Below are positions 23,606 through 30,555 of a stretch of DNA of 39,514 nucleotides, one piece after another. Origin of the DNA: Verrucomicrobiota bacterium. GTDB taxonomy: Bacteria; Verrucomicrobiota; Verrucomicrobiia; Verrucomicrobiales; Akkermansiaceae. Under the pieces are notes generated by a model. It did not search any database, was not told the origin of the DNA, and saw only the letters and a list, made by a program, of their open reading frames with translations. The stretch is from positions 1 through 39,514 of the forward strand of contig WBXD01000006.1 of assembly GCA_008932935.1 (NCBI GenBank), in the 5' to 3' direction. Positions within the stretch are counted from its first letter, which is position 1. Each line of letters opens with the position of its first letter. The translations under genes and the position numbers were made by a program.

Positions 23606-26600
23606 TCACATTTTCAGCATTCCGGCTGCCGTCGCCATGATTTCCGCGAGTTGCTCGCGTTGGTGGGCAGCGCCACGGGCTTGGTCGGGCTTGCCGCCGC
23701 CTTTGCCGCCGGCAAGGGCGGCGAGGTCGCGCAGGAGGTCGCCGGCTTTGAGACCAGCTGCTAGGGCGGCGCTGCCGCAATGGGTGGCGAGGTGGAGTTT
23801 GTCGCCGTCATCGACGATGAGCAACGCGGGGCCGGCGAAGTTTTTCTTTTTGAGGCCGTTCTGGAGTTCTTGCAGCAATGAGGCATCCGCCTCGAAGCTG
23901 GCGATAATCGGCTCGCCCTTGGCGATGAGCTCGGCGAGCGCCTCGTCGGCTAGGCTGGCGGCTTGCGAAGCTTGAATTTTCTTGAGGCGTTTTTCGGCCT
24001 CGATGGCGGCATCTCGGGTTTCGCCAAGCGTGCGTTGGCCGTGGGCGAAGATGGCGTTGAGTTGGGAGATATCGGCACGTTCGACCAACATGGCGCTCAT
24101 GATGTGCGGGAACTCATGGACCGTGACCGGTGGCTCGGCGAGGGCAGCGAGCTTTTCGTTAGCGGCATGCAGTTTGGCGGTGGCGGCTTTGAGTTCGTGA
24201 TCCCATTTCTCTACCATCTCGTTGAGGTGGTTCCAGGCTGCCTCGCCGCAGACGGCTTCGATGCGGCGCACGCCGGAGGCGATGGCGCCTTCGCTTTTGA
24301 TTTTGAAAAGCCCGATCTCACTGGTACGGCGGACGTGAGTGCCGCCACAGAGTTCCATCGAGTAACCGTTTAATTTGCTAGGATCGCCGCCCACCTGCAC
24401 CACTCGCACCGTCTCGCCGTACTTGTCGCCGAAGAATTGCATGATATCCGCGCGTCCCTTGATCGATGCATGTGGCACTTCCGTCCATGACACCGGGACG
24501 TCGGCCTGGATCGCCGCATTGACCTGTTCCTCCATCGCGGCAACTTGCTCGGCAGTGACGGCGCCGCTATTGAAGTCGAAGCGCAGACGGTTCTCATCGA
24601 CCGCCGAGCCTTGCTGCGCGGCATCGGGCGACACCACCTCGTGCAAGGCCCAATGCAGCAGGTGGGTGGCGGTGTGGTGGGCCTCGATCGGGCGGCGGCG
24701 GCGGGCGTCGAGCTTGAGGGTGACCGCGTCGCCGAGCTTGACCGCAGCAGAGGAGCTGACGATGTGGGCACGGGCTTTGCCGATTTGTTGGACGCCGGTG
24801 ATGGGCACTTCGACGTCGCCGATCACGAGGGAACCGGTATCGCCGGACTGGCCGCCCATCTCGGCGTAGAAGACCGTCTTGTCGGTGATGATAAACAGCG
24901 CGTCCTCCTGCGGATGAATTTCCAGCACGCTCGCCGCCACCTCATCGCACTCGAAGCCAACAAATTCTGTGACCGCTTCCGAGGAAACATCCAGCGCTCT
25001 AACTATCGTGGATTTTTTCGCGGCACGGGCGCGGTCACGTTGTTGCTCCATGAGCTTTTCGAAACGCGGCATGTCCACCGTGAGGCCGCGTTCGGCGCAC
25101 AGAAGTTCGGTTAGATCGACAGGGAAGCCGAAGGTGTCGTAGAGTTCGAAGGCGAGGTCGCCTGAGAGTTGCTGGGGAGCGCCGGCGGGTTGCTGGGGAG
25201 CGCCGGCGTCCCGCCGGCTGTCATGGGCATCCTGCCCATGACTCTGAGGAAATTGCGCGGCGCTGGAATCCGTGGGGAGCGCGTTTTGGGAAAGCGCGGC
25301 CGCTTTTGAAGGTGCGCCTGCGGCGGGTTTTTCAGAAGATTCCGGCAGGATGCCGGAATCTGCCGGCGGGACGCCGGCGCTCCCCAGCCGCATCTCTGCA
25401 AGGGATGTTTCGCTCCAGCCCCGCGACCAAACAAACGGATAGGGACCGTCCTTGGTGAGATCCGCACGCTGGGCATTGGTGGTGATATAGTCGAATTTCT
25501 CGCCGAAATCAGCATCCGAGCGAATCAAACGATCATGATAGTCGCGTTCCCAGACGGTTCCCGTGGCACCCTCTGCGGTGTTGATTTCCTTGGCGGTGAA
25601 CGATTTGATGGAGTGCATCAGGCCGCCAAGCTCCCAGAAGATTGGGTGGCCCTCGGCATCATACTCCTTGGGCTGGGGCTCGATGAGCAGATGGAAATGG
25701 TCCGGCATGACCACCGCGGCAAAGAGAATGTAGCGGGAGCCGTGGAAATGTTGGATCGCGTCGAGAGTGATTTGGCGGGCATTGGGGGCAAGGATGTGGC
25801 GCTGCCTAGTTGTGACAGTTAGAAGGTACTTGCCCCATGGGCGCTCGAAGTGAGGCAGGCCGTGGGGTTTGGAATAGAGTGCACCTTGGGAGAGGGCGGC
25901 GGTTTTCTCAGAAGATTCCGGCAAGATGCCGGAATCTGCCGGCAGGATGCCGGCGCTCCCCACAGAAACGCTCCCCACAGAAACGCTCCCCACAGAAGCG
26001 TTCCCCACAGAAACGCTCCCCACCGAAGCACTCCCCACAGAAGCGTTCCCCAGCGCCTCCTCGAAGCGCTTGAGCCCGCGGTCGAGCGTTTGGTTGAAGC
26101 TGGCCTCCTCTTGTTCGAGGGTGGAGCGGATGGCGTCCTGGCGAGCTAGCAACTCAGGAAAGACCTCACCCATTTGTGCGACGAGGGTTGCGACCAGAGC
26201 GCCGAAGAACGGCTTGTCGCCGGAGAAGCCGAGTTGGCGGCCGTATCTAACGGCTCGGCGGAGGATGCGCCGCAGCACGTAGTTGCGACCGGTGTTGCCG
26301 GGCAGGATGCCATCGGCGATGGAGAACGAGAGGGTGCGCAGGTGGTCGGCGATGACGCGGAAGGCGATGGCGGTTTTGAGATCTTCGGCGAAGAGGGCGC
26401 GGTCGGCACCAGGTAGCGGATAGGTATCGGTATAAGTCTTGCCGCTGAGGGCCTCGAGTTGGCGGAACAGTGGCTGGAAGACGTCGGTGGAGTAGTTGCT
26501 AGGCTTGACCGAGAAATCAGTGAAGCCCTTGGTGTTCTGGATGATCGAGCAGGCGCGCTCGAAGCCCATGCCGGTGTCGACGTGCTTAGCGGGCAATTCG

Positions 26601-27286
26601 CGGAAGCTGCCATCGGCCTCGGCATTGTACTGGATGAACACGAGGTTCCAAATTTCAATACACAGGTCGGAGTCGTTGTTGACGAGCTTGCCCTGGGAAT
26701 CGCCATCGGGTGTTAGATCGACATGGAGTTCGGAGCAAGGGCCGCAGGGGCCGGTTTCGCCCATCATCCAGAAGTTATCCTTGACGCTGCCGTGGACGAT
26801 GTGGATGGCCGGATCGCAGCCTTTGGCGCGGAACAGGGCGGCCCAGATGTCCCACGACTCTTGGTCGAATTCACCCGGATCGCCGGGCTTGGGACCATAG
26901 ACGGAGGCGTAGAGGCGGTTGGCAGGCAGGCCCCAGCGCTCGACCACCAGCTCCCAAGCCCAGGCGATGGCTTCCTGTTTGAAGTAATTGCCGAACGACC
27001 AATTGCCGAGCATTTCGAAAAACGTATGATGATAGGTGTCGTAGCCGACGTCTTCGAGGTCGTTGTGTTTGCCGCCGGCGCGGATGCATTTCTGGGTGTC
27101 GGTGGCGCGCGGCGGATTGAAGGGGGCTTTTGCGACGCCGAGGAAATACGGTACGAACGGGTTCATGCCGGCATTGGTGAAGAGCAAGCCGGGCGACTGC
27201 GGCAGCAGCGAAGCGGACGGCACAATGGAGTGCTGCTTTTCACGGAAAAAATTCAGGAAACTCTGGCGGATGGCGGCGGCGGTCAT
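23606..27286 (-). CDS. alaS: Alanyl-tRNA synthetase, interrupted in frame by a RAYT domain
   Basis: AlaRS charges tRNA-Ala and edits Ser/Gly mischarging. It starts MTAAAIRQSFLNFFREKQHS and has class II motifs in the first 250 residues (NAGMNPFVPYFLG, GKHNDLEDVGYDTYHHTFFE, GPCGPCSELHVDL). After the insert come LAFELYDTFGFPVDLTEL, the editing-domain zinc ligands HTATHLLHWAL and ELCGGTHVRRTSEIG, and a C-Ala domain. The product is 1226 aa versus 876 in E. coli. Residues about 412-705 are foreign: six copies of a 5-residue repeat, a REP, a RAYT domain, two more REPs and a tandem 7-residue repeat. They sit between LDRGLKRFEEAL and LSGDLAFELYDTFGFP, a variable loop. Without the insert the length is about 932 aa. 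The ATG at 27286 matches family N-termini. Essentiality implies the fused protein functions. Confidence 0.94.
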   Translation of the reverse strand: MTAAAIRQSFLNFFREKQHSIVPSASLLPQSPGLLFTNAGMNPFVPYFLGVAKAPFNPPRATDTQKCIRAGGKHNDLEDVGYDTYHHTFFEMLGNWSFGNYFKQEAIAWAWELVVERWGLPANRLYASVYGPKPGDPGEFDQESWDIWAALFRAKGCDPAIHIVHGSVKDNFWMMGETGPCGPCSELHVDLTPDGDSQGKLVNNDSDLCIEIWNLVFIQYNAEADGSFRELPAKHVDTGMGFERACSIIQNTKGFTDFSVKPSNYSTDVFQPLFRQLEALSGKTYTDTYPLPGADRALFAEDLKTAIAFRVIADHLRTLSFSIADGILPGNTGRNYVLRRILRRAVRYGRQLGFSGDKPFFGALVATLVAQMGEVFPELLARQDAIRSTLEQEEASFNQTLDRGLKRFEEALGNASVGSASVGSVSVGNASVGSVSVGSVSVGSAGILPADSGILPESSEKTAALSQGALYSKPHGLPHFERPWGKYLLTVTTRQRHILAPNARQITLDAIQHFHGSRYILFAAVVMPDHFHLLIEPQPKEYDAEGHPIFWELGGLMHSIKSFTAKEINTAEGATGTVWERDYHDRLIRSDADFGEKFDYITTNAQRADLTKDGPYPFVWSRGWSETSLAEMRLGSAGVPPADSGILPESSEKPAAGAPSKAAALSQNALPTDSSAAQFPQSHGQDAHDSRRDAGAPQQPAGAPQQLSGDLAFELYDTFGFPVDLTELLCAERGLTVDMPRFEKLMEQQRDRARAAKKSTIVRALDVSSEAVTEFVGFECDEVAASVLEIHPQEDALFIITDKTVFYAEMGGQSGDTGSLVIGDVEVPITGVQQIGKARAHIVSSSAAVKLGDAVTLKLDARRRRPIEAHHTATHLLHWALHEVVSPDAAQQGSAVDENRLRFDFNSGAVTAEQVAAMEEQVNAAIQADVPVSWTEVPHASIKGRADIMQFFGDKYGETVRVVQVGGDPSKLNGYSMELCGGTHVRRTSEIGLFKIKSEGAIASGVRRIEAVCGEAAWNHLNEMVEKWDHELKAATAKLHAANEKLAALAEPPVTVHEFPHIMSAMLVERADISQLNAIFAHGQRTLGETRDAAIEAEKRLKKIQASQAASLADEALAELIAKGEPIIASFEADASLLQELQNGLKKKNFAGPALLIVDDGDKLHLATHCGSAALAAGLKAGDLLRDLAALAGGKGGGKPDQARGAAHQREQLAEIMATAAGMLKM
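25169..25210. repeat. Tandem 21-bp duplication at the alaS insert border
   Basis: GTTGCTGGGGAGCGCCGGCG plus one further base is present twice head to tail (25169-25189 and 25190-25210). The second copy continues into the inverted REP. It encodes GAPQQ twice in AlaRS and marks the gene-3' edge of the insert. Confidence 0.9.
25194..25241 (+). repeat. REP family F1 in alaS, inverted copy
   Basis: Two hairpins: GCCGGCG-TCC-CGCCGGC (25202-25218) and TCATGGGCA-TCC-TGCCCATGA (25221-25241), preceded by TGGGGAGC. Orientation is opposite to the other two REPs of this gene. The second stem differs entirely in sequence from that of the other copies but pairs perfectly. Confidence 0.9.
25337..25385 (-). 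repeat. REP family F1 in alaS, gene-3' side of RAYT
   Basis: Two perfect hairpins with GGA loops on the plus strand: AGATTCCGGCA-GGA, closing with TGCCGGAATCT (25337-25361), and GCCGGCG-GGA-CGCCGGC (25362-25378), followed by GCTCCCC. It is translated on the minus strand as [19 protein letters not shown]. Confidence 0.92.
25913..25962 (-). repeat. REP family F1 in alaS, gene-5' side of RAYT
   Basis: Hairpins AGATTCCGGCA-AGA, closing with TGCCGGAATCT (25913-25937), and GCCGGCA-GGA-TGCCGGC (25938-25954), then GCTCCCCA. It has the same orientation as 25337-25385, so the RAYT lies between direct REPs, with the inverted one outside. It is translated as GSAGILPADSGILPESSEK. Confidence 0.92.
25955..26044. 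repeat. Six tandem 15-bp repeats at the alaS insert border
   Basis: The unit GCTCCCCACAGAAAC and close variants starts at 25955, 25970, 25985, 26000, 26015 and 26030. The first eight bases equal the REP tail (GCTCCCCA), so the array appears to have grown from the REP end. It encodes a 5-residue SVG-type repeat (for example GSVSV, GNASV). The period is a multiple of three. Confidence 0.95.
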
Positions 27287-27430
27287 AGACGCACCTGTCA
27301 AACCATGAAACACGCCCCGTGGCACGCTAAATTTTTCCCCAAAACGGCCGCAAGACTTAATACCGCGGTGATTTCCGCCGCCGCTATGCCACACTGGCGA
27401 AGCCACGAGAGCAAGGTTGAGGCTCCATAC

Positions 27431-27460
27431 TTGACGCCGCCCACTAGAGCGGGCGATAAT
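27431..27460 (+). promoter_or_regulatory. Sigma-70-type promoter, possibly leaderless
   Basis: TTGACG at 27431-27436 and GATAAT at 27455-27460, spacer 18 nt. The following ATG at 27467 is only 6 nt beyond the -10 box, so transcription would begin at or next to the start codon, giving a leaderless mRNA. Confidence 0.5.
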
Positions 27461-27466
27461 CAGGTC

Positions 27467-28423
27467 ATGCCCGAGCGATTCACGAACCCTTGGCCAGCTC
27501 ACATGCCCAGCCTCAAGGACGTGCTGCGTTGGAAACTCGGCTTCGGCGACAAAATGGTGCCGGACTTCCCTGCCGCCCATGCAGCTGCACCTTGGCAGGC
27601 CCTCACCAAACAACAACTCCACGAGATGCCGACGCGCGGGTGGCGCGTCAGCTGGCTCGGCCATGCCTCATTCCTGCTTAGTGGCTGTGGCGTGCACCTG
27701 CTGATTGATCCCATTTTTGCGGAATTCTGCGGCCCGCTACGCTTGCTAGACCTGCAGCGCAAGGCTCCCCTGCCCTGTCGCGTGGATGAATTGCCACCCA
27801 TCACGGCGGTCTTGCTCACCCACACGCATTACGACCACTGCGATCTACCGACCCTGCGCGCCTTGGGCAAAGCCACCCCGCTCATCGTGCCCGAAGGCCA
27901 CGCGGAGTGGTTTGCCAATGCTGGTTTTATTCGCGTGCAGCCAGTTGTCTGGTGGCAGTGCATCGATATTGCGCCGGGCGTGTCGGTCACTGCCACTCCG
28001 GCCCAACATTTCACCGCGCGCAGCTTGGCCGACCGCAATCGCGGCCACTGGTGCGGCTGGTGCGTGGCGGGCGGCGGGGTCAAACTCTGGCACTCGGGCG
28101 ACAGCGGGTATTGCCCCGCGTTCCGTGAAATCGGCACCCGCCTCGGGCCGCTGGACTTTGGCATGATCGGCATCGGCGCCTATCAACCGCGCTGGTTCAT
28201 GCGCCCCTTGCACATGGCTCCCGGGGAGGCTGTACTGGCATTTCAGGAGACCGGATGCCGCCACGCCACCGCCATGCACTGGGGCACCTTTCAACTGAGC
28301 GACGAACCGCTGGGCGAGCCGCCGCTGTTGCTCGCCCGCGAGCTGCACGACCGGGGCGTGGCAGCCGGGCAGTTCGACGGCGGCCGCATCGGCCAACAAT
28401 GGAATGTGGTAGCCGCATCCTGA
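27467..28423 (+). CDS. MBL-fold metal-dependent hydrolase (NAPE-PLD/UlaG-like)
   Basis: The 318-aa protein has the metallo-beta-lactamase fold. The metal motif is LLTHTHYDHCDLPTLRAL (HxHxDH), preceded by GWRVSWLGHASFLL and LIDPIFAEFCGPLRL. Later elements are TPAQHFTARSLADRN, WHSGDSGYCPAFREIG, MIGIGAYQPRWFMRPLHMAP and HATAMHWGTFQLSDEPL. These match the bacterial relatives of N-acylphosphatidylethanolamine phospholipase D. The substrate is unknown; hydrolysis of a phosphodiester or lactone is possible. I chose the ATG at 27467 (MPERFTNPWPAHMPS); the frame extends far upstream antisense to alaS, which is not meaningful. An alternative start is ATG 27503 (MPSLKDVLRW). It is divergent from alaS and has its own promoter. 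Confidence 0.88.
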   Translation: MPERFTNPWPAHMPSLKDVLRWKLGFGDKMVPDFPAAHAAAPWQALTKQQLHEMPTRGWRVSWLGHASFLLSGCGVHLLIDPIFAEFCGPLRLLDLQRKAPLPCRVDELPPITAVLLTHTHYDHCDLPTLRALGKATPLIVPEGHAEWFANAGFIRVQPVVWWQCIDIAPGVSVTATPAQHFTARSLADRNRGHWCGWCVAGGGVKLWHSGDSGYCPAFREIGTRLGPLDFGMIGIGAYQPRWFMRPLHMAPGEAVLAFQETGCRHATAMHWGTFQLSDEPLGEPPLLLARELHDRGVAAGQFDGGRIGQQWNVVAAS

Positions 28424-28510
28424 ACCACCGCCGATGAGCGACCTCACTGAACAAGCGACTCCAGTGTAAGGCGCAGCCTCCCTAGCGTCATGGCAAACAA
28501 CCCTTGCGCT

Positions 28511-29287
28511 TCAGCGCTGGTGCATGATCTCCGTGTCGGTAAGGCCGGTAATCCGGCGCAAGCCGGCGAGCAGGCGCATGAGGGTGAAAAACAGGAACAC
28601 CAGGATTGGCAGGCCGATGACGGCAAAGCCCCAGCCGGTGATTTTGGCGATGATGCTGTTATAGACCTCCAAAGCATCGACAGCGTGCGGCTCGAAGCCC
28701 CGGAAAAACCACCGCGCCAGCACCACATTCATCATCGCGCTGAGGAAAAACGACGCAGCGAACAACCGCGTGGCCGCCGTCAGCAACTGCGCATAGCCGC
28801 TGTGCACCTCCAATTCGGCGACACGGGCCTCGATTCTCGGGATATCAAAAATGCTGTCGTTGTAGAGGAATACCCGGATGAGCGGCGTGGCCGTGCGCTG
28901 CGAGAACAAAATGCCCACCCCCAGCACCAGCGGAATGAGCGCCTCCTTGACGCCAAACAGCAGGCCCGCTTGGTCTTTCACCGAGCCGTCCTTATTCCAC
29001 AGATAGAGAGTCAGCCCGCCGGTTAGAAGCACCGACAGCAGTCCCAGGCCGGAGAAGAAGTTGGGTTTGCGGTTTTTTACGAAATACCACAGACCATAAC
29101 CGATGGGCAGGACGAGGGCGATAACAATGGCCTTGAGCGGGCCGAGATACCAGAACCTAACCGCCTTGCCGAGTTTCTCCTGCAGCTCCGGATCCTTGCT
29201 GAAGAGGCTCAGTATCATCACCGGCACCAGCACATTGATGAGAATATTGGCGAGCGGGTGTTCGTCTTTGCGTTTGGAGTCGGCCAT
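28511..29287 (-). CDS. VC0807-family integral membrane protein
   Basis: The 258-aa product has about six transmembrane segments. It starts MADSKRKDEHPLANILINVL with VPVMILSLFS following, then AIVIALVLPIGYGLWYFVKN, NFFSGLGLLSVLLTGGLTLY, VKEALIPLVLGVGILFSQRT, and a C-terminal pair (LTAATRLFAASFFLSAMMNV; GWGFAVIGLPILVFLFFTLM). The LANIL-NV.LPV, LP.GYGL, GL.SVLLTGGL and KEA.IPL..G patterns match the VC0807 group. Its biochemical role is not known to me. I chose the ATG at 29287 because the preceding open frame is not family-like. The upstream gap carries a repeat element and faces the divergent TauE gene. Confidence 0.8.
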   Translation of the reverse strand: MADSKRKDEHPLANILINVLVPVMILSLFSKDPELQEKLGKAVRFWYLGPLKAIVIALVLPIGYGLWYFVKNRKPNFFSGLGLLSVLLTGGLTLYLWNKDGSVKDQAGLLFGVKEALIPLVLGVGILFSQRTATPLIRVFLYNDSIFDIPRIEARVAELEVHSGYAQLLTAATRLFAASFFLSAMMNVVLARWFFRGFEPHAVDALEVYNSIIAKITGWGFAVIGLPILVFLFFTLMRLLAGLRRITGLTDTEIMHQR

Positions 29288-29460
29288 TGTTGCGTGGATT
29301 GGACAGCGCACGACTAAGCCTTGACGGGGCCGTTGACAAGGCAAAGCAGGTAATAAATCCGTGTTGAGTCCCCCCTCTGGAATGCACGTTAGCCAGATGT
29401 CCGCGCAATTATAACGGCCGCAAGGCATCATGAGATGGTTTGTAGCGGCGGCTGAGATGG

Positions 29461-29570
29461 ATTGTAGCGGTGGTCTGTGACCGCCGATGTGCTTGAGATG
29501 GTGCTTGCTGACAATGCGGGTTCATTGGCGGTTCATGAGCGTTGGCGGTCATAGACGCGCCGCCACTATG
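29461..29570 (+). repeat. MITE-like repeat F4, copy 2
   Basis: This element is homologous over its whole 110 bp to 11833-11942: ATTGTAGCGGTGGTCTGTGA at the left, the shared GCGGGTTCATTGGCGG block in the middle and GGCGGTCATAGACGCGCCGC at the right. An extra left end (TTTGTAGCGGCGG, about 29439-29451) stands just before it, suggesting nested or tandem insertion. It lies in the divergent gap between the VC0807 and TauE genes. Confidence 0.8.
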
Positions 29571-29696
29571 CGGGAAAATCGCCCTTGCGAAGGCGCGGTG
29601 GAAGCGCCACTCTGCGTCTGTGACAACCCGCCATCGCCCAACTGGATGCCGCCACGGCGCGAATATATTACGCCCGGTGGCGGGAGCTTCGCAGCA

Positions 29697-30437
29697 ATGA
29701 CCGCCGACCTTGGTGCGCTCGCCTTGGCCATGTTTGCGGCCCTGTGCGTGGGGCTCTCAAAGGCGGGTTTCGGCGGACTATCGATGATTTCGGTGGTGGT
29801 GTTTGCCGAGATTTACGGCGCGCGCCTGTCCACCGGGTTGGCGCTGCCCTTGCTGATTGTGGCGGACCTCACCGTCTATCCGGCGTTTCGGCGCTTCGGG
29901 TCATGGCGACCGGTATGGCCGCTGCTGCTGCCCACCGCGGTGGGTTTGCTGGGCGGGTGGTTCTTGCTAGGTCGGATCGACGACGCGGTAGCGCGGCGGG
30001 TTATCGGAGTGGTGGTGCTGGCGATGGCGGCGGTACAACTCGGGCGGCGCTGGCGACCGCAAGCCTATCAGGAAATGGCGGACTCACGCGGCTTCGGACT
30101 AACCGCCGGGGTGGTGGGCGGATTTGCCACGATGCTGGCCAACGCGGCGGGGCCGATTATCCAATTATTTTTATTATCGCGGCGCTTCGGCAAGATGGAG
30201 ATGGTAGGCGTGGGGGCGCGGTTTTTCCTGCTGGTGAATCTGGCGAAAGTGCCGCTGAGTGCAGGCTTGGCGTTGATTAGCCCGGCCAGCTTGCTGGAAA
30301 ATGCCAAGTTGCTGCCGGCAATGTGGCTGGGCGTGTGGCTCGGCGGCAAGTTGCTGCAGCGGGTGCCGCAACGGCTGTTTGAGTGGTTGGTGGTCATTTT
30401 TGCCGTCCTCGCGGGTCTGCGCCTGACGCTGACGTGA
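29697..30437 (+). CDS. TauE/SafE family membrane transporter (sulfite exporter-like)
   Basis: Proteins of this family export or import small organic sulfonates, sulfite or sulfoacetate. The 246-aa frame has about eight hydrophobic segments in two halves. The first starts ALALAMFAALCVGLSKAGFG (the G-SKAGFGG signature) and the second has the repeat-like GLTAGVVGGFATMLANAAGP. The substrate cannot be told from sequence. I chose the ATG at 29697 (MTADLGALALAMF), with GGGAG about 10 nt upstream; the frame opens earlier at 29487 but runs through the repeat element. Confidence 0.85.
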   Translation: MTADLGALALAMFAALCVGLSKAGFGGLSMISVVVFAEIYGARLSTGLALPLLIVADLTVYPAFRRFGSWRPVWPLLLPTAVGLLGGWFLLGRIDDAVARRVIGVVVLAMAAVQLGRRWRPQAYQEMADSRGFGLTAGVVGGFATMLANAAGPIIQLFLLSRRFGKMEMVGVGARFFLLVNLAKVPLSAGLALISPASLLENAKLLPAMWLGVWLGGKLLQRVPQRLFEWLVVIFAVLAGLRLTLT

Positions 30438-30555
30438 TGTGAGGATGCGCCACGCCCAGGGTCGTGAAAAAACAGCTGATACTATCGAGATGCTCCGGTG
30501 CAGTCGTCGACAACACCGCCGAGGCCTCGCTGTTAGGTCACCCCATCTACAAAAC

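Larger units (their letters stand above)
25169..26053 (-). mobile_element. Second RAYT transposase with REPs nested in frame in alaS
   Basis: The transposase part lies at about 25400-25880, read in the alaS frame. It shows PHFERPWGKYLLTVTTRQRH, then VVMPDHFHLLIEP with the HUH histidines at AlaRS residues 530 and 532, GGLMHSIKSFTAKEINTAEG, WERDYHDRLIR with the candidate catalytic Tyr at residue 583, and FDYITTNAQRADL. It is clearly a different subfamily from the ispG insert. In gene order the block is: 15-bp tandem repeats, REP, RAYT, REP in the same orientation, linker, REP in inverted orientation, and a 21-bp tandem duplication. All pieces keep the host frame. Its REPs match the intergenic elements at 1809 and 2482, so this is probably the cognate transposase of family F1. 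Confidence 0.92.

Noticed and set aside
25169-26053. Intein or intron in alaS
   Set aside because: The insert is continuous coding sequence with RAYT motifs and repeats; no intein blocks or group I/II intron features are seen.
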